Of a stretch of DNA of 64,000 bases, positions 37,679 to 47,418 are shown piece after piece. Position numbers and translations under genes: made by a program. Source of the DNA: Dysgonomonadaceae bacterium zrk40 (GTDB lineage: Bacteria > Bacteroidota > Bacteroidia > Bacteroidales > Dysgonomonadaceae); NCBI GenBank assembly GCA_016916535.1, contig CP070276.1, positions 2,914,001 through 2,978,000 of the forward strand, given 5' to 3'. Below the pieces are notes generated by a model. The model was not told the origin of the DNA. It worked only from the letters and a program-made list of their open reading frames with translations, and did not search any database. Every line of letters begins with the position of its first letter. Position 1 is the stretch's first letter.

Positions 37679-37903
37679 TTACTCAACAACTTCTACAAGA
37701 CTGTCGGCAGCAGCGACGGCAGCCGCTTCTGCAGCTTCGATAGCAGCCTGGATGCTGTCAGCCTGTACTTTCGCAATGCTGTCCAGACGAGCAGCTTCAA
37801 TCAGACTATCTTGTCTGGCTTTTTCGGCCTGAACCTGAGCATTGTTGCAAGAAACCAACCCCAGTGTTGCTACAACGGCAACCAAGAACAATACTTTTTT
37901 CAT
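37679..37903 (-). CDS. Small alanine-rich lipoprotein
   Basis: The 74-residue product has a lipoprotein signal (MKKVLFLVAVVATLGLVSCNN, Cys19). The mature part of about 55 residues is almost pure helix formers: Ala, Glu, Asp, Ser, Gln, Ile. The block DSL or DSI recurs four times (DSLIEAA, DSIAKVQA, DSIQAAIE, DSLVEVV). An amphipathic helix or coiled coil like that of Braun-type lipoproteins is likely, but the C-terminal lysine used for peptidoglycan attachment in Lpp is absent. It has its own promoter and terminator, so it may be a highly expressed envelope component. No function is known to me. Confidence 0.85.
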   Translation of the reverse strand: MKKVLFLVAVVATLGLVSCNNAQVQAEKARQDSLIEAARLDSIAKVQADSIQAAIEAAEAAAVAAADSLVEVVE

Positions 37904-37952
37904 TCTTTAATGATTTTAAACGATAAATAAATTTGTTTCTCAAAAAACGATG

Positions 37953-37960
37953 CAAATGTA
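37953..37960 (-). promoter_or_regulatory. -7 element of the small lipoprotein gene
   Basis: The minus strand reads TACATTTG. A possible -33 (TTG, minus strand, 37978-37980) is 17 bases away. The start codon lies 50 bases downstream. Confidence 0.6.
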
Positions 37961-38079
37961 CAGCAAAAACATGTTATGCAACATATTCTCGTGGGAATTT
38001 ATAGTTAAATATCATTAAATAACGAGTTGTTGTCACTTATTCGTTCCAATTAAGCTCAGAACCATCAAAAATAATTCAT

Positions 38080-39726
38080 TTAACTGTATAAAAAACGCTT
38101 GATGCTTTTCTTGGGTGTTTTTTCAAATTCATTCTCTACCAATTCTATATGGCTGATTTTTTCGTAGTTGGCAGCCGATTTATTGAGAGTGACCCTGTTT
38201 TCTTCCATGATTGAAGCAAGCTTTTCCCGTGTGATCTGGTCGGCAGTGATAGCTGCCATATCGGGATAGACCAATGCTACAAGACGGAAGTCACGCAGTA
38301 CTACCACACTTTCAGCTACATAAGGCAGGTTGTTGAGGCGCGATTCTATCTCTTCCGGATAAACATTCTGACCGTTGGCAGTCAGTAACATCGTTTTAAT
38401 TCTTCCCTTGATGAAAAGTCGCTTGCCCACCATGATGCCGGAATCGCCTGTCTTCAGCCATCCGTCGTCAGTGAAAGCGGCAGCTGTTGCTTCCGGGTTC
38501 TTGTAGTAACCTTTCATCACATTCTCACCACGTACCTGTATCTCTCCCGGTATTTTATCCGGTTCCGGTGAATCGATGCGTGCCTCCATGATCCCTTCCA
38601 GGACAGACCCGCAGGAGGTGGGGATAAAATCGTAATGGTGGTCGTAGGAGATGAGTGGCGCGCACTCCGTCATGCCGTATCCCACGGAAAAAGGAAATTT
38701 CATCTTATGAAAGAATGCTTCCACCTCCGCATTCAGTGCAGCTCCACCGATGACCACCTCGCGGAAGTTACCCCCCAATGAGTGAACAAGGGATTTTTTG
38801 ATCTTCGATAAAATCAGCTTCTCCAACCCCGGGATTTTCATTGCGACCTTCACGACCGGTTTGTCAATGATCGGTAGGATCTTCTTCTTGTATATCTTCT
38901 CAAAAATCAAAGGTACCGACATGATCAATGTGGGTTTTACCTCCTGCAAGGCACTAATCAGGTTCTGAGGGCTGGGTATCACTCCGAGCATGGTGCTGTG
39001 AACCCCAGCAGAGAGTGCATAGAGAAAATCAAAGGCACATCCGTAGACATGGGCCATGGGTAGAAAGGCAAGGTTTCTCTCACCGTTGAAGAGCAGGTCC
39101 AGCTTGTGTGCGTAGGTTACATTGCCGGCGAGATTGTTGGCCGTGAGCATGACCCCCTTGCTGAATCCGGTGGTGCCTGAGGTATAGTTAATGCAAATCA
39201 CCTCCTCGTTGCTCACGTCTGCATAACGAATATCATCTTTGCTAAAACCTTTCGGGTAATTTCTCGTGAACAGATCATCGAGTGAATTGATAATTTCGCT
39301 CACTTCCTCACGCTCAGATTTGAGCAGCGAGAAATGGGGTATTTCAAATACCGGCACCTTGATATGCTCCTTATTCAGTTTGTTCCAGAGTGATTCGTTT
39401 ACAAATACAAGGCGTGAATCTGAATGTGTGATGATCTCCTGCATGCTCTCCGGGCTGAACTCGTGGAGGATGGGAACGATGACCGCTCCATAGGTGATGG
39501 TTGCCATGAAAAGAATCGACCAGGAGGAGTGGTTCTTACCAATCAGTGAGATCTTATCTCCCTTCTCAATTCCCAGTTCCCTGAAAAGAAGATGCAGCCG
39601 TGCTATTTCACGAGCCAGCTCACCGTAGCTGTAGGTGGTGTTTTCCTTGAAATCGGTCAGGGCAGGCTGTTCCCAATTATTTTTAAAGCTATTCTCGTAA
39701 AGTTGAATGAAATTTTGTTCAATCAT
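38080..39726 (-). CDS. Long-chain acyl-CoA synthetase / AMP-dependent ligase
   Basis: This 548-residue ANL-superfamily enzyme activates a fatty acid with ATP to the acyl-adenylate and then the CoA thioester. The P-loop-like YTSGTTGFSKGVMLTANNL, the motif YGMTECAPLIS and DDGWLKTGDSG with the hinge region KTMLLTANGQNVYPEEIE are present. The C-terminal catalytic lysine is expected in KTPKKSIKRFLYS. It resembles the FadD/FAA1 group. It is monocistronic with a good promoter and is divergent from mtaB. Confidence 0.92.
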   Translation of the reverse strand: MIEQNFIQLYENSFKNNWEQPALTDFKENTTYSYGELAREIARLHLLFRELGIEKGDKISLIGKNHSSWSILFMATITYGAVIVPILHEFSPESMQEIITHSDSRLVFVNESLWNKLNKEHIKVPVFEIPHFSLLKSEREEVSEIINSLDDLFTRNYPKGFSKDDIRYADVSNEEVICINYTSGTTGFSKGVMLTANNLAGNVTYAHKLDLLFNGERNLAFLPMAHVYGCAFDFLYALSAGVHSTMLGVIPSPQNLISALQEVKPTLIMSVPLIFEKIYKKKILPIIDKPVVKVAMKIPGLEKLILSKIKKSLVHSLGGNFREVVIGGAALNAEVEAFFHKMKFPFSVGYGMTECAPLISYDHHYDFIPTSCGSVLEGIMEARIDSPEPDKIPGEIQVRGENVMKGYYKNPEATAAAFTDDGWLKTGDSGIMVGKRLFIKGRIKTMLLTANGQNVYPEEIESRLNNLPYVAESVVVLRDFRLVALVYPDMAAITADQITREKLASIMEENRVTLNKSAANYEKISHIELVENEFEKTPKKSIKRFLYS

Positions 39727-39752
39727 GATTGCACATTTATGCTAAATATGTG

Positions 39753-39783
39753 CAAAAGTACAACCTGAATTTCAGATTACAAA
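39753..39783 (-). promoter_or_regulatory. Promoter of the acyl-CoA synthetase gene
   Basis: On the minus strand TTTG (39780-39783) and TACTTTTG (39753-39760) are separated by 19 bases, matching both Bacteroidota promoter elements. The start codon lies 26 bases further on. Confidence 0.75.
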
Positions 39784-39815
39784 ACAAACTGGTGTCGAAA
39801 TGGCAATAAAAATTG

Positions 39816-39823
39816 TAATTTTG
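39816..39823 (+). promoter_or_regulatory. -7 element upstream of mtaB
   Basis: TAATTTTG matches TAnnTTTG, 82 bases before the mtaB start codon. No -33 is clear. Confidence 0.45.
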
Positions 39824-39905
39824 TGGGCTGAAGTACCAAAAAAGTGAAATTATCCTGTTCGGAGGGTCTATCACAGCTGATTCCAGTCGGACATTTTTTA
39901 CGATT

Positions 39906-41219
39906 ATGATCGATCAAACAGTTTTTCAAAATAAGAGAGCAGCATATTACACGCTCGGGTGTAAGCTTAATTTTGCCGAAACATCGGCCATCGGACGGCA
40001 GCTGCTGGATGCGGGTGTAACCCGTGCACGCAGGGGCCAGCAGGCAGATATCTGTGTGATTAACACCTGTTCAGTAACCGAGTTGGCCGATAAAAAGGGA
40101 CGACAAGCCATTCGAAAGGCTATTCAGGAGAATCCATCTGCATTTGTGGTGGTTACAGGTTGTTATGCACAGCTCAAACCGGAGGAGATCGCTCAGATTG
40201 AAGGGGTCGACCTGGTGTTGGGTGCGGAGCAAAAGCTCGATGTGGTGAAGTATCTCGATGATTTGCACAAAAAGGAAAAAGGGGAGGTTGTCACCTCCAA
40301 GACACACCGCATTCGTTCTTTCGTGCCGTCGGTCTCCGCCGATGACCGCACGCGTTATTTCCTGAAGGTGCAGGATGGGTGTGACTACTTCTGCTCCTTT
40401 TGTACCATTCCCTTTGCCAGGGGGCGCAGCCGCAACGGCTCCATCGCCGATCTGGTGAAGCAGGCTGAACAGGTGGTTCAGGAGGGTGGCAAGGAGATTG
40501 TGCTCACCGGTGTCAACATTGGTGATTTCGGGCGTACCACCAAGGAACCCTTTATTGATTTGCTGCATGCGCTGGACAAGGTGGAAGGGATCGAGCGGTT
40601 TCGTATCTCCTCCATCGAACCCAATCTGCTTACCGATGAGATTATCACCTTTGTGGCTGGCTCCCGCCGTTTTGCGCCTCATTTCCACATGCCGTTGCAG
40701 GCCGGATCAGATGCCGTGTTGCAATTGATGAAACGCAAATATGACACAGCGCTCTTTCGCCACAAGGTGGAGATGATTAAACGCATACTGCCCGATGCTT
40801 TTATTGGAGTAGACGTGATTGTAGGTGTGAGGGGTGAAACAGATGACTACTATGAGGAGAGCAAAAGGTTTATCGAGTCGCTCGACATGTCGCAGCTACA
40901 CGTCTTCACCTACTCCGAGCGTCCCGGTACGCAGGCGCTGCAGATCGATTATGCAGTAGATCCCAGGAAAAAGCACGCACGCAGCAAGATGCTGCTGGAT
41001 ATCTCAGATGAGAAGTTGCATCGTTTTTATGCTTCCCAGCAGGGAACACCGAGAAAAGTGCTTTTTGAACATACGAAAAGGGGGGGCAAGATGCATGGCT
41101 TCACCGAGAATTATGTGAAGTTGTATGTTGATTATGATCCGTTGCTTGTAAACCGTATTACTGAGGTCACTGTTGGTGCATACAACGATGAGGAGATGGC
41201 CATGGAAGCGATTTTCTGA
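39906..41219 (+). CDS. mtaB: tRNA t6A37 methylthiotransferase MtaB
   Basis: This 437-residue radical SAM enzyme adds a methylthio group to t6A37 of tRNAs reading ANN codons. The N-terminal UPF0004 domain has its three cluster cysteines in YTLGCKLNFAET, INTCSVTE and VTGCYAQ. The radical SAM CxxxCxxC is CDYFCSFC at about 158-165. A C-terminal TRAM-like end is present. The sequence fits the MtaB rather than the MiaB or RimO branch (YTLGCKLN start). The t6A it modifies is made by TsaD, encoded at 60477-61493. The acyltransferase gene follows two bases later. Confidence 0.94.
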   Translation: MIDQTVFQNKRAAYYTLGCKLNFAETSAIGRQLLDAGVTRARRGQQADICVINTCSVTELADKKGRQAIRKAIQENPSAFVVVTGCYAQLKPEEIAQIEGVDLVLGAEQKLDVVKYLDDLHKKEKGEVVTSKTHRIRSFVPSVSADDRTRYFLKVQDGCDYFCSFCTIPFARGRSRNGSIADLVKQAEQVVQEGGKEIVLTGVNIGDFGRTTKEPFIDLLHALDKVEGIERFRISSIEPNLLTDEIITFVAGSRRFAPHFHMPLQAGSDAVLQLMKRKYDTALFRHKVEMIKRILPDAFIGVDVIVGVRGETDDYYEESKRFIESLDMSQLHVFTYSERPGTQALQIDYAVDPRKKHARSKMLLDISDEKLHRFYASQQGTPRKVLFEHTKRGGKMHGFTENYVKLYVDYDPLLVNRITEVTVGAYNDEEMAMEAIF

Positions 41220-41221
41220 CG

Positions 41222-42115
41222 ATGGAGGAGCAAAAGGAAAATATCGGTGTCCGGTTGTTGGTAGCAATAGCAAGTTTTCTTGCTCTGCTTCCTTTTCCGC
41301 TGCTCTATTTTTTATCTGATCTGCTCTTTCAGGTCGTCTATCATCTGGCAAGATATCGACGGAAAATGGTGCGAAAGAACCTCTGCAATGCATTTCCGGA
41401 GAAAAGCGAGCGAGAGATCATCATCCTGGAGAAAGCTTATTATCGTCATCTCTGCGACTATTTTGTGGAGACAGTGAAAACCCTTCAACTGTCGGAAGAG
41501 GAGATGAAGGAGCGAATGCACTTCGAAAACCCGGAGCTGCTGAACAGACTGATGAAGGATGGTTCTTCCTGTCTGGTATGCCTTGGGCACTATGGCAACT
41601 GGGAGTGGGTGCCCTCCATTCGGCTGCATCTCATGCCTGGGGTGGAAGCGGGGCTGGTCTACAAGCAATTGCATTCTTTACCCTTCGATCAACTGTTTCG
41701 TCAGATCAGGGGACGATTCGGTTCCTTGCCCATTGAGAAGAGGAGTGTTTTACGCACGCTGGTACGTAAAAAGAACGAGGGGCAGACAATCGTGGTGGGA
41801 TTCCTTTCCGATCAGCGCCCTCCCCGCGTCTCAGACAAGTACTGGACGACCTTCCTGAACCAGGATACACCGTTGCAGACCGGGATGGAAAAGATTGCAA
41901 AAGGCCTCTCCATGTCGGTGGTATACCTTGACATTGAAAAGAGGAAACGTGGTTTTTACACCGGACGGTTTGTGACGCTTACGGAGGATGCCTCTCTCGA
42001 AGTGAAAGATTCCATCACGGAAGCATATGTGCGGTTGCTCGAGAAGACGGTACTTCGTGCACCGGCGTTCTATCTCTGGTCACATAATTTGTGGAAGTTC
42101 AGAAAAGATGAATAA
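41222..42115 (+). CDS. Lipid A biosynthesis-type acyltransferase (LpxL/HtrB family)
   Basis: This 297-residue protein has an N-terminal membrane anchor (about 12-40) and the lysophospholipid acyltransferase domain. The catalytic H(X)4E motif is in LGHYGNWEW; the second block is GFLSDQRPP, and the third is around DTPLQTGMEKIAKGL. LpxL-type enzymes add secondary acyl chains to lipid A at the inner membrane. Bacteroidota have one such gene, often upstream of a glycosyltransferase, as here. The following gene overlaps the end by eight bases. Confidence 0.9.
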   Translation: MEEQKENIGVRLLVAIASFLALLPFPLLYFLSDLLFQVVYHLARYRRKMVRKNLCNAFPEKSEREIIILEKAYYRHLCDYFVETVKTLQLSEEEMKERMHFENPELLNRLMKDGSSCLVCLGHYGNWEWVPSIRLHLMPGVEAGLVYKQLHSLPFDQLFRQIRGRFGSLPIEKRSVLRTLVRKKNEGQTIVVGFLSDQRPPRVSDKYWTTFLNQDTPLQTGMEKIAKGLSMSVVYLDIEKRKRGFYTGRFVTLTEDASLEVKDSITEAYVRLLEKTVLRAPAFYLWSHNLWKFRKDE

Positions 42116-43136
42116 AACATCGGTCATCATACTCAACTGGAACGGTAAGAAGCTGCTGCAGCAGTTCCTGCCCTCTGTCGCTGCTCATACAACAGGGGAG
42201 GATTGCCGTCTGATCGTGGCCGACAATGGATCTTCCGATGATTCAGTGGCGTTCCTTCAGGCAGAATTCCCCCATGTTGAATTGATATGCTTTGATCACA
42301 ACCATGGCTTCGCCGAAGGGTACAACAGGGCGATAGAACAGGTCGACTCCGAATATGTGATCCTGCTGAACTCAGATGTGGAAACAACAGAAGGCTGGGT
42401 CCAACCTTTGGTGTCCTATCTCGATGCCCATCAGGGTGTCGCAGCCGTTCAGCCGACGATACGTTCGTTTCATCAGAAAAGTCACTTCGAGTATGCCGGT
42501 GCCGCAGGTGGTTATATCGATCGTTACGGTTATCCTTTTTGCAGGGGACGAATTCTGGAGACTGTTGAACCTGACCGGGGTCAGTATAGGGATGAAATCC
42601 CTGTTTTTTGGGCCTCGGGTGCCTCTCTTTGCATCAGGAGAAGTGATTATTTAAATGCCGGAGGACTCGATGGTCTCTTCTTTGCGCACATGGAGGAGAT
42701 CGACCTCTGCTGGCGACTCAATGCTCGGGGCAGGGGGGTGGTCTCTGTACCCTCTTCCGTGGTTTACCATGTTGGAGCTGCTTCGCTCAGCAAGGAGAAC
42801 CCGCGAAAGTTGTACCTTAATTTCCGCAACAACCTGCTGATGCTTTACAAGAATCTGCCCCGCAAGAGATTGATCCCCACATTTTTTGTCCGGTTCATCT
42901 TCGATTTCATGGCTGCTGTTCATCTGCTGATACAGGGAAAGTTTCGGAGCAGCATCTCTGTCGTGAAAGCTTATCGTGATTTCCTGACAATGAGATTTTC
43001 CTACAGCCATAAACGGAGGGAAAACATGCGCCTGACCACCAATATAAACCTACCGGGAACCTACCGGAGCAGCATCCTGATGGCATATTACCTCCGCAAC
43101 AAGCGCACCTATGGATCGCTTTTCAGCAAGAAATAA
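42108..43136 (+). CDS. Family 2 glycosyltransferase
   Basis: The protein is 342 residues from ATG 42108; the frame extends upstream into the acyltransferase gene but without family similarity. The GT-A fold starts with VIILNWNGKKLLQQFLPSV. The nucleotide-sugar and metal region is LLNSDVETTEGW (the DxE or DxD-like site), with FFAHMEEIDLCWRLNARG as the later acceptor/catalytic block. This resembles rhamnosyltransferase-like GT2 enzymes of cell-surface polysaccharide synthesis. A C-terminal hydrophobic segment near 265-290 suggests membrane association. It overlaps the acyltransferase by eight bases, indicating coupling. Confidence 0.9.
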   Translation: MNKTSVIILNWNGKKLLQQFLPSVAAHTTGEDCRLIVADNGSSDDSVAFLQAEFPHVELICFDHNHGFAEGYNRAIEQVDSEYVILLNSDVETTEGWVQPLVSYLDAHQGVAAVQPTIRSFHQKSHFEYAGAAGGYIDRYGYPFCRGRILETVEPDRGQYRDEIPVFWASGASLCIRRSDYLNAGGLDGLFFAHMEEIDLCWRLNARGRGVVSVPSSVVYHVGAASLSKENPRKLYLNFRNNLLMLYKNLPRKRLIPTFFVRFIFDFMAAVHLLIQGKFRSSISVVKAYRDFLTMRFSYSHKRRENMRLTTNINLPGTYRSSILMAYYLRNKRTYGSLFSKK

Positions 43137-43140
43137 AATG

Positions 43141-43851
43141 CTATTCGAAATGAAAGCTGAGGGTGATCATCCGCTGGGTGGCCTTCGTGAGAGATAAGGT
43201 ATATTTTATCAGATCTTCTTCCTTGAGGTCGCTGCGTTCTCTCTCCAGTATATCGGTCAGTCCGAAGCTGAACTTCAGCTCGGGCGAAAGTGTGAAGAGG
43301 GGAAGGTAGAAGCTGCATCCCGCACCAATCTCTACTCCTCTGTCGAACGATTCAAGCAGTACCGCTCTGTTTTTCTTTCTTGCAAGCTCGATACTGCCAT
43401 ATCCTCCCAAAAGGAGGTAGGGTTTGTAATTGTTGATTCTGATCCCGGCGATCTTCAGGTGAACGGGCAGGGTGAGGTAGTTGTTGCGAAGGCTTTCCTT
43501 ATATTCTTCCCCCGATTCCTGTTCACGAAAGAGCAACTCCTTGCTGCCCAGGTTCAGTGTGGGAAGCATTCTCAGATTCAGGTGCCGGGAGAGATAGAGA
43601 TCACCGATGATGCCTACCGTAAAACCGGGCGTGTAATCCGGAATCTCCGAAAACCATACCTCACCATCCCCGCTTTGGTATCCGGACTGCGTGAGAATCA
43701 GATCCTGGGTATGCATGCCTACGGTGAATCCCAGGTGGAACAGTTGTTGATCGGCATAGGGCCGGTGCTGCAGGCTTCGTTGCTGACCGTAAATGATCAA
43801 GGGAACAGAGAGCAACAAACTTAATATGAAAAGGTGTAAGGCTATCTTCAT
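43141..43851 (-). CDS. Outer membrane beta-barrel protein (PorT-like)
   Basis: The protein is 236 residues from ATG 43851. A signal peptide (MKIALHLFILSLLLSVPLIIYG) is followed by alternating hydrophobic/polar strands and a C-terminus ending in MITLSFHFE, with the terminal aromatic pattern of outer-membrane barrels. The layout (FHLGFTVGMHTQDL near the N-terminus, then LNLGSKELLF and LPVHLKIAG) resembles PorT/PorT-like proteins of Bacteroidota, which in Porphyromonas act in type IX secretion. PorT function here is not shown; a general eight-stranded barrel is equally possible. It converges on the glycosyltransferase gene with four bases between the stops. Confidence 0.8.
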   Translation of the reverse strand: MKIALHLFILSLLLSVPLIIYGQQRSLQHRPYADQQLFHLGFTVGMHTQDLILTQSGYQSGDGEVWFSEIPDYTPGFTVGIIGDLYLSRHLNLRMLPTLNLGSKELLFREQESGEEYKESLRNNYLTLPVHLKIAGIRINNYKPYLLLGGYGSIELARKKNRAVLLESFDRGVEIGAGCSFYLPLFTLSPELKFSFGLTDILERERSDLKEEDLIKYTLSLTKATQRMITLSFHFE

Positions 43852-43939
43852 ACCTGGTTTAAACGAGTGGCCCGGACAGATATTGTGTGGTGATGTGGAA
43901 AGATATGGGGATTCTTTTTTCATTATTCAAAAAACTTTC

Positions 43940-43947
43940 TACCTTTG
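43940..43947 (+). promoter_or_regulatory. -7 element of the ferredoxin gene
   Basis: TACCTTTG is a perfect -7 match 46 bases before the ferredoxin start codon. The intervening leader is AT-rich. Confidence 0.65.
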
Positions 43948-43993
43948 CAATAACAATCAAATCCAATTACATTAACTTAACTAATTATTCATT

Positions 43994-44161
43994 ATGGCTT
44001 ACGTTATTACTGAAGATTGTATTGCTTGCGGAACATGTATCGACGAATGCCCTGTTGATGCTATCTCGGAAGGTGACATCTATGTGATTGATCCCGAAAT
44101 CTGTACTGACTGCGGTTCTTGCGCAGAGGTATGCCCCACCGAAGCAATTCATCCGGCATAA
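43994..44161 (+). CDS. 2[4Fe-4S] ferredoxin
   Basis: This 55-residue low-potential electron carrier has two complete cluster motifs, CIACGTCIDECP and CTDCGSCAEVCP, with the standard spacing of clostridial-type ferredoxins. The acidic cytosolic protein would serve pyruvate:ferredoxin oxidoreductase, hydrogenase or related enzymes of fermentation. It is monocistronic with its own -7 element and a terminator. Confidence 0.97.
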   Translation: MAYVITEDCIACGTCIDECPVDAISEGDIYVIDPEICTDCGSCAEVCPTEAIHPA

Positions 44162-44197
44162 ATAGACGGATATCTTATCTGTTAGGGAAACAAAAAG

Positions 44198-44237
44198 AGG
44201 CTGTCTCATCATAAAACATGAGAGGGCCTTTTTTTTG
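44198..44237 (+). terminator. Terminator of the ferredoxin gene
   Basis: The arms AGGC/GCCT and TCTCAT/ATGAGA with a two-base internal mismatch form a hairpin 36 bases after the stop. It is followed by eight T. Confidence 0.8.
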
Positions 44238-44318
44238 TTTTAATGTATTTTCTGTTTATCCCATTTTTAGGACGAGACAGGGTTCTCGGTGCCTCTAGCC
44301 TTATTGCACCTTTATACC

Positions 44319-44362
44319 ACCCTTATACCCACTCCAATATTTATGGGAGTGGGTATAAGGGT
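44319..44362. repeat. 17-bp perfect palindrome with C-rich repeat arms
   Basis: ACCCTTATACCCACTCC (44319-44335) and its exact complement (44346-44362) enclose a ten-base loop. Just upstream is a related unit (CTTTATACCAC), so the left arm is a tandem of similar 11-12-mers, as in the palindrome at 28432-28481. Confidence 0.75.
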
Positions 44363-44461
44363 ACAATTAGCTTAGAATAAAAGAAGAGCTTCCAAAAACA
44401 GGTGGAAAACCTGCAATTCTGAGACGGCCTCATTGTTGCATCAGCCTGAATGGACAAAAAA

Positions 44462-44486
44462 AAGACGCCCCCGAAAGGGGCGTCTT
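44462..44486 (-). terminator. Terminator of gap
   Basis: The strong stem AAGACGCCCC/GGGGCGTCTT with a five-base loop is followed on the minus strand by a T run (44456-44463). It starts 18 bases after the gap stop codon. Confidence 0.9.
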
Positions 44487-44504
44487 CCTATTGATAGTGT
44501 ATGG

Positions 44505-45832
<1,328 letters not shown>

Positions 45833-46654
45833 ATGACTAAAAACCGTCTGAACGTGAAACAACTGAACCTGAAACAGAAGCTAAGGGTGAATGATGATAC
45901 CCGTAACTTCTACAACGGGGTTTTTATCGATCTGGGTGAGCTGGTGATCTTCACCGGCAATGTAATCAGGCAGTTGTTTCAACCTCCTTTTGAGCACCGT
46001 GAACTGGTGAAACAAGGCTTTCTGCTTGGCAACAAATCTTTCGCTCTGGTAGTGGTCACCGGCTTTATCATGGGCCTGGTACTCACCATGCAGATGAATC
46101 CCATACTATCCGATTTTGGCGCACAGACACTGTTGCCGGGGGTGATTGCCGTTTCCATGGTGCGGGAATTGGGGCCGGTAATCACGGGACTGATATGCGC
46201 CGGCAAGATCAGCTCCGGTATCGGCGCGGAGATAGCAGCCATGCGGGTGACGGAACAGATTGATGCGATGGAGGTTTCCGGTACACGTCCCCTCAGTTAC
46301 GTGGTCGCCTCACGTGTGCTGGCTACCACCATTGTGGTGCCGGTACTGGTGATTCTTGCCGACGCATTCAGCCTCTTGGGGGCCTTTTTAGCAGTCAACA
46401 TCTTTGAAGAAACTTCGACCACGCTCTTCATGAACCGTGCTTTCTCCATGCTGGGATTTATCGACCTTTTCCCGGCCACGCTCAAGACGGTGCTGTTTGG
46501 TTTTTTTATCGGTCTGATAGGTTCCTACAAAGGTTATACCGCCGGCAGGGGTACCGAGTCGGTTGGACAGTCTGCTAACTCAGCTGTGGTGGCCTCTTCG
46601 CTCACAATCTTCGTAATTGACCTGATCTTTGTATTAATCACCAGTATCCTGTAA
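45833..46654 (+). CDS. mlaE: MlaE-type ABC transporter permease
   Basis: This 273-residue inner-membrane permease has five to six helices. The family signature is LLPGVIAVSMVRELGPVITGLICAGKISSGIGAEIAAMRVTEQIDAMEVSG. MlaE homologues form the membrane core of complexes that move phospholipids between the inner and outer membranes. The N-terminus is about 25 residues longer than many homologues. It is the first of three genes in order permease, ATPase, MCE protein, with gaps of 6 and 23 bases; mlaC- and mlaB-type genes are absent, as is usual outside Proteobacteria. Confidence 0.93.
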   Translation: MTKNRLNVKQLNLKQKLRVNDDTRNFYNGVFIDLGELVIFTGNVIRQLFQPPFEHRELVKQGFLLGNKSFALVVVTGFIMGLVLTMQMNPILSDFGAQTLLPGVIAVSMVRELGPVITGLICAGKISSGIGAEIAAMRVTEQIDAMEVSGTRPLSYVVASRVLATTIVVPVLVILADAFSLLGAFLAVNIFEETSTTLFMNRAFSMLGFIDLFPATLKTVLFGFFIGLIGSYKGYTAGRGTESVGQSANSAVVASSLTIFVIDLIFVLITSIL

Positions 46655-46660
46655 CATCTC

Positions 46661-47395
46661 ATGGAGAAAGAAAAAGTAATTGAAATTGAGAAGCTGTACA
46701 AATCATTCAGGGAGAAGCATATCCTGAGGGGTATTGACCTGACACTGCACAAGGGTGAGAACCTGGGGATCGTTGGTAAGTCGGGTATTGGCAAATCGGT
46801 GTTGACCAAGTGTATTGTGCGACTGATCGAACCTGATGCCGGTCGTATCAACGTCCTCGGAACGGATGTAGTGACCTGTGACGGGGAGGAGCTCAATGAA
46901 CTCCGGAAGAAGGTAGGATATCTCTTTCAGGGAGGGGCGCTTTACGATTCAATGAGTGTGCGCGAGAACCTTCTGTTCCCGGTGCGAAGGACCCAGTTTG
47001 TAGACCGCAAGCTTGATACGGAAGAGCTGATTGAACGATCGCTGCGCAGTGTGGGTCTGCTTGATGCCATCGACAAGATGCCCTCGGAACTATCGGGAGG
47101 GATGAAAAAGCGTATTGCCCTGGCGCGGACGTTGATCCTGAAACCACAGATCATCCTTTACGACGAACCCACTACAGGGTTGGATGCGGTTACATCGGGT
47201 GAAATCAGTGAACTGATCCAGCAGATACGAGAAGAATACCAGACGGCTGCCATCATCATCACCCACGACATGAAGTGTGCGCGGATTGCCACTGACACGA
47301 TCCGCATCATGAAAGAGGGCCTTTTTCTAACCGAAGGAACTTACGATGAGCTGAGTCGCTCTGATGATAAAGAAATACGGAACTATTTTGTATAA
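46661..47395 (+). CDS. mlaF: MlaF-type ABC transporter ATP-binding protein
   Basis: This 244-residue ATPase of the lipid transporter has Walker A GKSGIGKSVL, the signature ELSGGMKKRIALARTL, Walker B ILYDEPTTGLDAVTS and the H-loop ITHDMKCA. The LSGGM variant of the signature is typical of MlaF/Ttg2A proteins. It lies six bases after the permease gene. Confidence 0.95.
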   Translation: MEKEKVIEIEKLYKSFREKHILRGIDLTLHKGENLGIVGKSGIGKSVLTKCIVRLIEPDAGRINVLGTDVVTCDGEELNELRKKVGYLFQGGALYDSMSVRENLLFPVRRTQFVDRKLDTEELIERSLRSVGLLDAIDKMPSELSGGMKKRIALARTLILKPQIILYDEPTTGLDAVTSGEISELIQQIREEYQTAAIIITHDMKCARIATDTIRIMKEGLFLTEGTYDELSRSDDKEIRNYFV

Positions 47396-47418
47396 CATAA
47401 ACCATAACATATCATAAG

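Larger units (their letters stand above)
44162..44504. other. Intergenic region between convergent fdx and gap, rich in hairpins
   Basis: This 343-base gap holds the ferredoxin terminator (44198-44237), a 17-bp palindrome (44319-44362), 12-bp imperfect inverted repeats at its two ends (44197-44208 and 44420-44431) and the gap terminator (44462-44486). I see no open reading frame of note. Confidence 0.7.
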
